Shown in pieces: positions 53,845 to 62,093 of a DNA stretch of 64,000 nt. The translations under genes were made by a program, and so were the position numbers. The DNA is taken from assembly GCA_902476265.1 (NCBI GenBank), contig CABSCP010000009.1, forward strand, positions 1 through 64,000, read 5' to 3'. The notes beneath the pieces were generated by a model. The model did no database searches, was not told the DNA's origin, and worked only from the letters and a program-made list of their open reading frames with translations. Numbering within the stretch: the first letter of the stretch is position 1; each line of letters starts with the position of its first letter. The DNA comes from an uncultured Lachnospiraceae bacterium (lineage in GTDB: Bacteria > Bacillota > Clostridia > Lachnospirales > Lachnospiraceae).

Positions 53845-54936
53845 TTATAAAGACTCCAGATAAGCCCTCCATTGTTCGAAAACGGCTTCTCCGTTGGCAA
53901 TTTCTCCGATTTTGGCCGCATTCTCTCCCAGCCTTTCCGCCAGATCCCGGTCCTCTATGAGCAAAAGGATCGCTTCCGTCAGCGCATCCTCGTCCATGAT
54001 GGGCACCAAAAGACCGTTCTCCCCGTTTCGGATCACGGTTGCCGGGCCGCCGCAGGGACAGTCTGTTGCCACCACCGGCAGTCCCATAGCCATGGCCTCT
54101 AAAACGCCGTTGGGAAGTCCCTCCCAGTCGGAGGAAAAGGCATAAACGGAAGCTTTGGGCAGAAGTTTCTCCAGTTCGTCGCTGCCGCCCATCAGTTTCA
54201 CATATTCTTCCGCATGAAGCTTTTGCACCAGATTTTCAATGATCTGTTTCGTGCCGTCCCCGGAATCGGAACCGTACAGCTTCAACACATAATCGGGGTG
54301 TTTTTCATGCACCCGGGCAAATGCCCGGATCAGCAGAGGGTGATTTTTAAAATCCACCAGCCTGCCCGAATGCACCACTTCCTTTTCCCGCTTTTCCGGC
54401 CTGGGGAGGCCGATATATTTGGGATTGACCGGGTTTAATATGATGGTGGATTTTTCCCTTACATAGGGAGGGAAAAAGTCCCGCTGGCCCGTGGTCTGAA
54501 ACACAAACCCGGCGGCCCGGCGAAACAGCAGAGGAATCTGGATTTTGTCCGCCGCAAGATCATAATGGCCTTCCGGATTGGTGCGCACGCACACAACCAC
54601 CTTCTGTTTCATGAAAAGGGTGGCGGTGAGCGCCCGGTAGTTGGCCTTTCTGCCGAAAGCGATCAGCACATCCGGTTTTTCCGCCTTCACAAAGCGCCGC
54701 AGCTTGGCATAGCGCAGCCATATTTTTGCCAGACGTCCCTTTTTTTCCTCCTCGCCTTCCGGTCCCACAATCACCCGGCGCACCCGGCCGTCCAGTTCGT
54801 ATTCTTCTTTTTCCCGCCATTCCGTGGCCACGATCACTTCATAGCCTTCCCGCGCGAATTGGGCGGAGAGATTGGATACCACCCGTTCCGCACCGGCCCG
54901 GGCCATGCAGTTTAAATGAAATGCAATTTTTTTCAT
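53845..54936 (-). CDS. Glycosyltransferase family 4
   Basis: A 363-residue GT4: MARAGAERVVSNLSAQFA, then VVHSGRLVDFKNHPLLIRAFA and FSSDWEGLPNGVLEAMAMGLPVVATDCPCGGPATVI in the donor half. Paralogue of the gene at 50017, with an AsnB and a deacetylase gene between them. Only three bases separate it from the upstream GT4. Confidence 0.88.
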   Translation of the reverse strand: MKKIAFHLNCMARAGAERVVSNLSAQFAREGYEVIVATEWREKEEYELDGRVRRVIVGPEGEEEKKGRLAKIWLRYAKLRRFVKAEKPDVLIAFGRKANYRALTATLFMKQKVVVCVRTNPEGHYDLAADKIQIPLLFRRAAGFVFQTTGQRDFFPPYVREKSTIILNPVNPKYIGLPRPEKREKEVVHSGRLVDFKNHPLLIRAFARVHEKHPDYVLKLYGSDSGDGTKQIIENLVQKLHAEEYVKLMGGSDELEKLLPKASVYAFSSDWEGLPNGVLEAMAMGLPVVATDCPCGGPATVIRNGENGLLVPIMDEDALTEAILLLIEDRDLAERLGENAAKIGEIANGEAVFEQWRAYLESL

Positions 54937-54939
54937 GAC

Positions 54940-56121
54940 TCATTCTTCCTCAGCTTTGCCTGTTTCATTTCCGGCAATCTTCAAAAACTGCTCAATATAG
55001 GCCTCTTCACTGAATTTCTGCGCCCGCCGCTTCGCCTGTAAGGCATAGTGGGAAAGCTTTCCCGGATCTGTAAGAAGCCGTTGTACTTCCTCTGCAAACA
55101 ATTTTTCCCGCGCTGTAATGTGATTGGCGTCAAAATCCTCTTTCGGATTCACCGCTGGGATCAGCACCCCATACTCCCCTTCCAGGATTTCTTCCGCCTG
55201 AAGGGTTTTTGCATAATCCTCCGTCAATATCTCCGCGGGCCCGGTCATACAGTTGGAAGAAATCACCGGTGTTCCCAATGACATGGCCTCCACCAGCGCG
55301 TTGGGAAAGCCCTCATAGACAGACATCGCAACATATAAATCCGCCCGTTTCAGCCAGGGGAACGGATTTTTCTTCAGGCCCGGCATGCATACCACATCTG
55401 CAATACCGAGTTCTTGCGCCAACTGTTTATATTTTTCGAAACTGCCGGCCCCCACGATCGCCAGCCTGGTATCCGGCAATTTTTTATGGATCAGGGAAAA
55501 GGCCTTTAAAAGATGCCAGAACCCTTTGGATCTGTCCTCTCTGCCCAGAGCGATCAGCATTTTCTTTCCTTCCCAGTCCGGAAGGCCGGTATCCGAGGCT
55601 TTTGCCTGTTCTTCCAACTTGTCCGTTTGGAAGGGATTGTACAGCACCCAGGATTTTTGGATGCCGCATTTTTTCTCCACTTCCTCCGCCAACACCTTGG
55701 AACAGCAGATCAGCCGGTCCGCTTTCTTTGCGATCAGGCGCAGCTCTCTTTCCTTCTCCAGATCCGCCGAGGAACGCAGGCCGCACCAGATTTCTCCCCG
55801 TCCTCCGGCGGCCACATTCGCCCGGTTGGCCGTGGGACCGAAGCTATAGGCGATATCCGTCTGCAGTTCTTTTTTCAGCCTGCGCAGGCGCTGTGCCCTC
55901 TGCAGCACCCGGAGCACTTTTCCTACCCTGCCGGGCGCGGCCGGCGCATGCAGATTTCGCACATCCAGCCCCTCAAGATCATACGCCGGATGGGACGGGT
56001 CAAAGGCGGCTATGGTGATGTGAAACCAGGGAGCAAGAATCCGGGCGGTCCGCACACAGACCCGCTCCAGTCCCCCCTGATCCAGTTTTGGCACGATCAG
56101 CAAAAGATTTTTCTTATCCAT
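54940..56121 (-). CDS. Glycosyltransferase family 4
   Basis: A 393-residue GT4 with LIVPKLDQGGLERVCVRTARIL, LIALGREDRSKGFWHLLKAF and SVYEGFPNALVEAMSLGTPVISSNCMTGPAEIL. The inserted loop after the E-x7-E motif (about 30 residues, AKTLQAEEILEGEYGVLIPAV) is longer than in the neighbouring GT4 enzymes. It starts three bases after the FemAB-like gene ends. Donor unknown. Confidence 0.87.
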   Translation of the reverse strand: MDKKNLLLIVPKLDQGGLERVCVRTARILAPWFHITIAAFDPSHPAYDLEGLDVRNLHAPAAPGRVGKVLRVLQRAQRLRRLKKELQTDIAYSFGPTANRANVAAGGRGEIWCGLRSSADLEKERELRLIAKKADRLICCSKVLAEEVEKKCGIQKSWVLYNPFQTDKLEEQAKASDTGLPDWEGKKMLIALGREDRSKGFWHLLKAFSLIHKKLPDTRLAIVGAGSFEKYKQLAQELGIADVVCMPGLKKNPFPWLKRADLYVAMSVYEGFPNALVEAMSLGTPVISSNCMTGPAEILTEDYAKTLQAEEILEGEYGVLIPAVNPKEDFDANHITAREKLFAEEVQRLLTDPGKLSHYALQAKRRAQKFSEEAYIEQFLKIAGNETGKAEEE

Positions 56122-56124
56122 TCT

Positions 56125-56913
56125 CTAAAATCCTTTCACCTTCATGGCCAGGATCGCCAGTTTTCCCAAAAGGGTCTGTCCTGCAAACACATTATAATAG
56201 GTGGTCAGCTCTCCGCCGAATTTCATTTTGAATTTATCGATTCCGTTGGGTTCTTCCAGGCTGGAAATTCCGCCCCAGTCATAGTACTTGATCCCCAGGG
56301 CTGCAAACAGCTTCATATCCTCCCAGTGCAGCCTTTTGTTGGAATGGGCGATCAGATTGGCATCCTCCCGCTCTCTGAAATCGGAAACCGAGTGCAGCAG
56401 CCTGGCATTTTCTCCGTCCATGGTGTAGGAATGATACACCAGCGCTTCCCCGTCCTTTTCCACACAGGTGATGTACAGGCCGCCCGCCCGCGCATAGGCT
56501 TTCACCTGCTCCCGGTTCATGGTTTTGGCTTTCCCCTTGGAGGCGTACATGGCTTCAAACATCTGAGCCAGCGCTTCCAAAACCCCGGGGTCCTCCAGGA
56601 TCTGCCGGCTGTTCCAGGTCTTCACCGTCACATCCTCCCGCATATTTTTACGGATCTGATACCGTTCGGTCTTACTGATTTTGGAAAACAGCTCTTCCTC
56701 TGTCAGCGTCAGGTCGCTGATCTGGGTATGAAAGGTCTGACAGATAGTAAAGGCGCCTTTTTCCGGTTCCTTAATCCCGTGAAAAAAAGCGATATCCGCC
56801 TTTTTGGCATCGGAAGTATCCCCGTTTTCCTTTCCCGGGAAGTCCGTTCTCTTTTCATAAAACCAAACCTGCGAAAGCCGCAGCATTTTCTTTTGATAAC
56901 AAATGTACATCAC
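56125..56913 (-). CDS. FemAB/GNAT-like acyl- or aminoacyl-transferase
   Basis: 262 residues with the GNAT/FemX fold signature: ISKTERYQIRKNMRED in the first half, HWEDMKLFAALGIKYYDWGGISS and NGIDKFKMKFGGELTTY near the C-terminus, the YDWGG...GI-x-KFK-x-FGG block of Fem-type enzymes. Fem enzymes add amino acids to peptidoglycan; relatives in glycan clusters may N-acylate amino sugars. It is only about half to two-thirds the usual Fem length, so probably single-domain. It overlaps the downstream end of a GT4 gene by four bases (ATGA). Confidence 0.72.
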   Translation of the reverse strand: MMYICYQKKMLRLSQVWFYEKRTDFPGKENGDTSDAKKADIAFFHGIKEPEKGAFTICQTFHTQISDLTLTEEELFSKISKTERYQIRKNMREDVTVKTWNSRQILEDPGVLEALAQMFEAMYASKGKAKTMNREQVKAYARAGGLYITCVEKDGEALVYHSYTMDGENARLLHSVSDFREREDANLIAHSNKRLHWEDMKLFAALGIKYYDWGGISSLEEPNGIDKFKMKFGGELTTYYNVFAGQTLLGKLAILAMKVKGF

Positions 56914-58022
56914 AGTTCCCCCGTTTCATAAAAGCGCTGCATAAATGCCGCCTGGGTTTTTACATCGAATCCGCTCTGCCGGATTTCCTCTGTCCTGCCT
57001 CTTCTGGGCAGTTCTGCCTTTTTGAGGGCTGTTTTTGCCCACTCCTCAGGAGATGCCGTAAGGGGCAGAAAGGTGACCAGATCCGTAACGCCCACCTCCC
57101 GGGTGACGGTATCCGATACCACACAGGGCAGGCCCGCCGACTGGGCCTCCAGCACCGTGCCCGGCAGTCCTTCATAAAGGGAAGGGAATACAAAACAGTC
57201 CATGGCCTGGTAATAATCGGAAACGGCGGCCCGGTTTCCCAGAAACTCCACCCGGTCCAAAATACCCAGCTCTTCCGCCTTTTTGCGGATTTCCTCCATC
57301 CCGCTTCCTTCTCCCAGAAGAAACAGACGGCTGTCCGGATGCCCTGCACAGACTGCTCCAAACACTTCGATCAAAAAGCCATGGTTTTTACAGGGATGAA
57401 ACCGTCCCACATGGCCGAACACATAAGAGTTCTTTATGCCCAGCCTTTCCCGCATCTCCTGCCTTTTTTCCCTGTCATAAGCGTATTTCTCTGCCTCAAT
57501 GGCATTGGGCAGCACATGGACTTTTCCCTGAACCACCGCCTTTGTCCCGAACACCGCTTCTCCCGCCAGAGCAGAGGCCGCCAGACAGTAATCCGCCTTC
57601 CGTTTCAGGGACTTTCGCAGAATCCTGGTGAGCATTCCTTTCAGGCCGCCGTCCACCCCCGCGCTTCTGGCATGGGCCGCCGTCGTCCTTACCCCTGCCT
57701 TTTTTGCCAGCGGAAGATACAAAGACGCAGTGCTGGTCATATGTCCGTGGACACAGGCATACCCCGGATGTTCTGCAAAAAACTGTTTCCATGCTTTCCG
57801 ATAAGCGATCCAGTTATATCCCACAAAGCGGGGCAGACTGTAAATGCGGCCGCCCAGCGCTTCTATTTCCTCGTCAAAAAATCCTTTGTCCCGGGTATGT
57901 ACCGCAAAATCAAACTGTACCCTTGTCCGGTCTATGTTCCGGTACAAATCCATGACACGGCTCTCGGCGCCGCCCAGATTTGTGCCTCCCAATACCTGTA
58001 AAACCCGGATCGGTTCTCCCAT
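56910..58022 (-). CDS. Glycosyltransferase family 4 (EpsF-like)
   Basis: 370 residues: VLQVLGGTNLGGAESRVMDLYR opens the fold; HGHMTSTASLYLPLAKKAG and RTTAAHARSAGV are in the acceptor half; FGHVGRFHPCKNHGFLIEVF and PSLYEGLPGTVLEAQSAGLPCVVSD in the donor half. This pattern is shared with exopolysaccharide GT4 enzymes such as EpsF. It is followed by the FemAB-like gene with a 4-base overlap. Confidence 0.88.
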   Translation of the reverse strand: MGEPIRVLQVLGGTNLGGAESRVMDLYRNIDRTRVQFDFAVHTRDKGFFDEEIEALGGRIYSLPRFVGYNWIAYRKAWKQFFAEHPGYACVHGHMTSTASLYLPLAKKAGVRTTAAHARSAGVDGGLKGMLTRILRKSLKRKADYCLAASALAGEAVFGTKAVVQGKVHVLPNAIEAEKYAYDREKRQEMRERLGIKNSYVFGHVGRFHPCKNHGFLIEVFGAVCAGHPDSRLFLLGEGSGMEEIRKKAEELGILDRVEFLGNRAAVSDYYQAMDCFVFPSLYEGLPGTVLEAQSAGLPCVVSDTVTREVGVTDLVTFLPLTASPEEWAKTALKKAELPRRGRTEEIRQSGFDVKTQAAFMQRFYETGEL

Positions 58023-58040
58023 GTCTTTTCCTCCTGCCTG

Positions 58041-58775
58041 TCACCTGAACTTTCCCGCCAGGCGTTTTCCTGTCGCCATCAGATATTCCAACACCCGGCA
58101 CAGTTTCCCCTGCCGTTTTGCCGGCGCGCGCAAAAAGGCCTGATAGGGAACAAAGCTGTCTTTCTGTGCCGCAAACATCTCCTCATAGCGCTTTCGCTCT
58201 TCTTCACTGCTGTGGTTACAATGAATGACCAGCGTAGTGAACCCTTCCTTTTTGGAAAACATTCTGCTTCTCAAAAAAGAGATCGGAAGGAAGGTCATCC
58301 CTTCATACAGATAAGGCATTTTTCCGAAACCGTCCGTCACATAGGAAAAGCGGAGTTCCTTTAGAATCCGCAATGTAGTCTTATCAAAGGTATGCCCCGG
58401 AGCCATGAAAATATCCGTATGGATCCCGTGGGCCGCCAGCTGTTTTTTCCCTTCCGTCAAAAGCGCCCGCTGTTCCTTTTCGGAAAGCCCGGCGAACTCC
58501 GATCTGCCGTTTAACGGAAAGCAGCCGCACTTTTTCGTGCTGTATACATGATGGCATCCGTGCATGGCCAGGCACCAGCCCTTTTTCTGGAGCTGCCGCA
58601 TTTTATCCCAGAATTCGTTTTTTGCCGGATCCACGGACAGCTTTTCGTCCCGGTTATCCGGCACGATGCCCAAAAGAGGTCTAATTCCGTATTTTTCAAA
58701 CAGCTTTTCAAATGCCGCAAAACTTTTCCAGTCCATATCCGGCGTGATATCGTCCATTCTGACCGTAACCTTCAT
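58041..58775 (-). CDS. DUF2334 / polysaccharide deacetylase-like protein
   Basis: 244 residues. VTVRMDDITPDMDW gives the Asp-Asp metal site, WCLAMHGCHHVY the His pair, and IFMAPGHTFDKTTL the APxH motif of carbohydrate esterase family 4 relatives grouped as DUF2334. No signal peptide. The frame starts with a TTG at 58802, but ATG at 58775 has GAGGAG ten bases upstream and begins the domain. It overlaps the end of the formyltransferase gene only if the longer start is used. Second deacetylase of the locus. Confidence 0.75.
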   Translation of the reverse strand: MKVTVRMDDITPDMDWKSFAAFEKLFEKYGIRPLLGIVPDNRDEKLSVDPAKNEFWDKMRQLQKKGWCLAMHGCHHVYSTKKCGCFPLNGRSEFAGLSEKEQRALLTEGKKQLAAHGIHTDIFMAPGHTFDKTTLRILKELRFSYVTDGFGKMPYLYEGMTFLPISFLRSRMFSKKEGFTTLVIHCNHSSEEERKRYEEMFAAQKDSFVPYQAFLRAPAKRQGKLCRVLEYLMATGKRLAGKFR

Positions 58776-58788
58776 GTCTTTTGTCTCC

Positions 58789-59715
58789 TCACTCTGCGCC
58801 AAGAATCATGCCCGCGCACAGGCTGCCCTCATACTCATATTCTTCGATCAAAAGAGAGCCGTCCACCGTGCGGACGATCAGTCTGCCATCGATCACATCG
58901 ATGATTTCTCCCGGCGCATACATGGAAAAATCCAGCATTTCATCAAAAGGATGGGCGCTCCAGACAGTGACCTTCTTCCCGCCGCAGAAACAAAATGCCC
59001 CGGGGAAAGGCCTGGTCACCCCACGGATCAGGTTATAAAGATCCCTGGTCCTTTCCTTAAAATCAATCCTTCCGTCCTGCGCCGTCCTTTTTTCGTACCA
59101 GCCGTCAAAATCCCTGGACTGCCGCCGCACTTTTATACTGCCCTCTTTAAAGGCGCCGATCAGCTTTGCGATCAGGCGTTTGCTCACCAGGATATTTTTG
59201 TACTGCAGGGTGCGGATGGTATCGTGGGGATTGACAGAAAACATCTCGTTGGCAAACACGTTGGGGCTGTCCGCTTTTTCATCATATTGGAACAGATTCA
59301 AAATAAACCGGGTATCCCCTTTGATCACCGACCAGTTTAACGGAGAGCGGCCCCGCCCGAAAGGCAGATATCCGCAGCTGCCGTGAAATCCGAAAACCCC
59401 GTGTTGAAACCGGCTCAGAACTGCAGAAGGAATCAGCCGCTGCCAGCCCATGGAAATCCCCAGTTCAAAGGTATTTTCCTGAAAAAACCGGACCGTTTCT
59501 TCATCCTTTAATCCATAGGAACGGGCCTCAAACACTTCAATCCCGTATTCCTCTTTCAGGTAAGACAGCCCCTGATAACCGGAAACCTGGTTGCCGGAGA
59601 GCACGTCCGGATGGATGGTCACCACCAGATCCACAGGACACAGATTTTTATGCACAAATTTTACAATTTCGGCCGTGGTATCCTTCACACCGAAAATCAC
59701 TACCTTATAATTCAT
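58789..59715 (-). CDS. Formyltransferase-family protein (sugar N-formyltransferase-like)
   Basis: 308 residues, similar to methionyl-tRNA and ArnA-type formyltransferases. The active-site block reads GFHGSCGYLPFGRGRSPLNW: His is kept, but the Asn normally two residues before it is Gly; the catalytic Asp may be that in KADSPNVF. The C-terminal part resembles the Fmt C-terminal domain (LYNLIRGVTRPFPGAF). ATG at 59715 has GGAG seven bases upstream. It could N-formylate an amino sugar produced after deacetylation; with the missing Asn another group might be transferred. Confidence 0.75.
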   Translation of the reverse strand: MNYKVVIFGVKDTTAEIVKFVHKNLCPVDLVVTIHPDVLSGNQVSGYQGLSYLKEEYGIEVFEARSYGLKDEETVRFFQENTFELGISMGWQRLIPSAVLSRFQHGVFGFHGSCGYLPFGRGRSPLNWSVIKGDTRFILNLFQYDEKADSPNVFANEMFSVNPHDTIRTLQYKNILVSKRLIAKLIGAFKEGSIKVRRQSRDFDGWYEKRTAQDGRIDFKERTRDLYNLIRGVTRPFPGAFCFCGGKKVTVWSAHPFDEMLDFSMYAPGEIIDVIDGRLIVRTVDGSLLIEEYEYEGSLCAGMILGAE

Positions 59716-59766
59716 AGCTGTCTCCTTTTCTCTCATGTATCACGGTCTGTGCCTTTTATGGAAGGA

Positions 59767-59795
59767 GCCGCCCTGTCATCTGCACACAGGGCGGC
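59767..59795 (-). terminator. Hairpin terminator or leader attenuator
   Basis: A perfect 10-base GC-rich stem (59767-59776 with 59786-59795) and 9-base loop lie in the 154-base gap between the 4-epimerase gene and the formyltransferase gene. In the minus-strand transcript the stem is followed by only a weak U-rich run (CUCCUUCC), so termination may be partial. It could separate two transcription units or act in the leader of the long downstream operon. Confidence 0.5.
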
Positions 59796-59869
59796 TTCTC
59801 TCAAAACGTTACCTTTTACAGCTACTCCTGCAAGAAAATCAATCTGTGAATCGCAGCGAAAAAATGTCA

Positions 59870-60844
59870 CTACAGATTCTTCTTATACCAGTCGATCGCC
59901 AGTTTGATTCCGCTCTCAAAATCGTAGTCCGGATCATAGCCCAACAGTTCTCTGGCCCTGGTAATATCCGCATTGGAATCTTGCACATCCCCTTTTCTCG
60001 GAGGTCCGAAAATGGGTTCTACTTTCTTCCCCAGCGCATCACAGAGTACATAATACAAATCAATCAGGAATACTCTGCCGCCGGAACCGATATTGAATGC
60101 TTTGCCGGCCGCTTCGGAAGGCGCCAGGCAGGCTTTTAAGTTCGCCTCGATCACATTATCAATATAGGTGAAGTCCCTGGACTGTCTGCCGTCCCCGTTG
60201 ATGGTGGGCACTTCATCATTCAGAAGGAGTTTTAAAAATTTGGGAATCACGGCCGCATACATGCCTTCCGGATTCTGTCTGCGCCCGAATACATTGAAGT
60301 AACGCATTCCGTAAGTATCCAGACCATACAGAGAATGGTAGAGCTTTCCGTATTCCTCGTCCGTCTTTTTGGTCAGCGCATAAGGGGAAAGGACATTTCC
60401 TTCAATGCCTTCCTTCTTGGGCAGGCCGGGATGATCTCCGTAAACGGAAGAACTGGAGGCATAGACAAACTTCTTCACCTTGCACTGTCTGGCAGCTTCC
60501 ATCATATTCAGCGTGCCCACAATGTTGGTCTGGGCATAGAAAACGGGCATCTCAATGCTTCTGGGAACGCTGCCCCATGCCGCCTGATTGAGCACGTAAT
60601 CCACCCCTTCACAGGCCTTCATACAGGTATCAAAATCTTTGATATCCCCTTTGATGAAGGTATAGTTCGGATGGTTCAAAAACATGTCCACATGTTCCTG
60701 TTTTCCGGTGGACAGATCGTCCAGACAACGCACCCGATATCCCATATCCAGAATCGCTTCACAAAGGTTGGAGCCGATGAAGCCCGCGCCGCCTGTCACC
60801 AAAAACACACTGTCCTTCTCAAACACCAGATTCTTATATCCCAT
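59870..60844 (-). CDS. tviC: UDP-GlcNAc/UDP-GlcNAcA 4-epimerase (WbpP/TviC family)
   Basis: 324 residues of the extended SDR group that epimerises UDP-GlcNAc or UDP-GlcNAcA at C-4. VTGGAGFIGSNLCEAIL (motif 18-24), LDDLSTGKQEHVD, YASSSSVYGDHPGLPKKE and RQSRDFTYIDNVI match WbpP/TviC closely. ATG at 60844 has GGAG six bases upstream; the longer open frame to 60979 would overlap the upstream gene. Together with the dehydrogenase at the window's end it should make UDP-GalNAcA (or UDP-GalNAc). Confidence 0.9.
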   Translation of the reverse strand: MGYKNLVFEKDSVFLVTGGAGFIGSNLCEAILDMGYRVRCLDDLSTGKQEHVDMFLNHPNYTFIKGDIKDFDTCMKACEGVDYVLNQAAWGSVPRSIEMPVFYAQTNIVGTLNMMEAARQCKVKKFVYASSSSVYGDHPGLPKKEGIEGNVLSPYALTKKTDEEYGKLYHSLYGLDTYGMRYFNVFGRRQNPEGMYAAVIPKFLKLLLNDEVPTINGDGRQSRDFTYIDNVIEANLKACLAPSEAAGKAFNIGSGGRVFLIDLYYVLCDALGKKVEPIFGPPRKGDVQDSNADITRARELLGYDPDYDFESGIKLAIDWYKKNL

Positions 60845-60878
60845 TTTTTTCTCCGGCCAAACGGCCGCTCCTTCCTTA

Positions 60879-61961
60879 TCAGTCATCGTATTCAATGGCG
60901 TTGCCGGAAATCTGCCCGGGCTGACCGTACAGCAGGCACGCCACAATTCCCCGGGCGTAAAGGTCCCGCCCTTTCTCATTCAGATGCACGCCGTCTTCCA
61001 CATATTCATCCGCATTATAGGTGTTGATTCCCAGGTTATTATAGGCGTCCACGCACAGGGTCTTCTGCCCCCTGGCCACATCGCAGGCTACGCTGGCGTA
61101 ATTATACAGCGCCTTCTCTCCCATGTTCTGCACCGGAATCGTAAAATAAGAAGCATAGCTGGGCGCTGCGATCAGAATCTTTGCCTGAGGACATGCGCTC
61201 CTGACCCCCAGCACACCGTTCGTCAGCGCCGTGCCAAATCCTGTCCAGGGATCGTCGGAACTATTGATGGGGACCTGGCTTAAGAAATCGTTCATCCCAT
61301 AGGCGATGATCACCACATCAATATCACCCTTCACCTCCAGCGCCGCCTTCATATCTTCATATGCCGCCTTGCCCTGGAGCAGCTCCACGTCCGTTTTCCC
61401 ATTCAGCACGGAAACCATTTTGGCCAGGGAATTATCGCTGGCAGGGCCGAACTCATAGGGGTTGTCCTCCGGATCCAGGGTGGCCCTGGTGCCGCCGATG
61501 GCCGCATTGTACACCTCTGTCCGATAGCCTTCCCGTTCCATATAATGTTTCACTTTCGCAGCCACACCGGTATCATCCCGGTAGTTTCCCCAGATACTGT
61601 CGCCTAAAACCAGTATCCTTCTTAAATCCTCTTCCTTCTCCGGCTCTTCCGGATTTTCCGTCTGCACAGCGCCCTCGCTCTCCGCCGTCACGGTTTCTTC
61701 TGCACTCCGGGTCTGTGTGACGGTTTCACTTTCCGTCTCCGTTTCAGCAGCGCTGCCGCTTTCCGTTTCCGACCCGGTCTCCGCAATCCCCAGCTGGGCT
61801 TTGAGTTCTTCGTTTTCTGCCGCAAGGGATTCCAGCCTGCTCTGATACTCCTTGATTTCTTCCGTGTAATTCGTGCTTTCCGTACATCCGGAGAGCACGG
61901 TTCCCATCAGCACAACAGCCGTCAGCACAAGACTGCATGCCAGCTTTGATAATTTTTTCAT
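60879..61961 (-). CDS. SGNH/GDSL-hydrolase lipoprotein
   Basis: 360 residues. Signal peptide with lipobox LSGC (Cys26), a coiled-coil-like stretch (30-60), then a Ser/Glu/Thr-rich spacer (60-110), and an SGNH domain with GDS at 120-122, YGMNDF and a C-terminal DGVHLN holding the catalytic Asp/His. Probably a surface esterase that removes acyl groups from the glycan, or a transferase. ATG at 61961 follows AAGGAG; a GTG three codons earlier is too close to that site. It has its own promoter upstream. Confidence 0.85.
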   Translation of the reverse strand: MKKLSKLACSLVLTAVVLMGTVLSGCTESTNYTEEIKEYQSRLESLAAENEELKAQLGIAETGSETESGSAAETETESETVTQTRSAEETVTAESEGAVQTENPEEPEKEEDLRRILVLGDSIWGNYRDDTGVAAKVKHYMEREGYRTEVYNAAIGGTRATLDPEDNPYEFGPASDNSLAKMVSVLNGKTDVELLQGKAAYEDMKAALEVKGDIDVVIIAYGMNDFLSQVPINSSDDPWTGFGTALTNGVLGVRSACPQAKILIAAPSYASYFTIPVQNMGEKALYNYASVACDVARGQKTLCVDAYNNLGINTYNADEYVEDGVHLNEKGRDLYARGIVACLLYGQPGQISGNAIEYDD

Positions 61962-62015
61962 ACTCCTCACTCCTTAAGTTCCATTTTTCCATTGGACGGA
62001 TTCTTTTATTGGTTC

Positions 62016-62044
62016 AGTATATCCTTTTTTTTCGTCTGCCGCAA
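62016..62044 (-). promoter_or_regulatory. Promoter for the SGNH lipoprotein gene
   Basis: On the minus strand, -35 TTGCGG (62044-62039) and -10 TATACT (62021-62016) are separated by 17 bases, about 55 bases upstream of the start codon. The -10 box is strong and the -35 moderate. It gives the lipoprotein and possibly the downstream 4-epimerase an independent start. Confidence 0.5.
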
Positions 62045-62069
62045 CGGACTTCATAGAATCTTAATGAAA

Positions 62070-62082
62070 ATTTGTAACAAAT
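62070..62082. repeat. Small palindrome in the upstream region
   Basis: A 13-base perfect palindrome (ATTTGT-A-ACAAAT) lies 26 bases before the -35 box of the lipoprotein promoter. Its position would suit a regulator binding site, but it could be chance in this AT-rich gap. Confidence 0.25.
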
Positions 62083-62093
62083 CGTGCTACTGT

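Noticed and set aside
55513..56931. 472-codon open frame on the + strand
   Set aside because: Antisense to clearly conserved GT4 and FemAB-like genes; a by-product of GC-rich codon use on the other strand.
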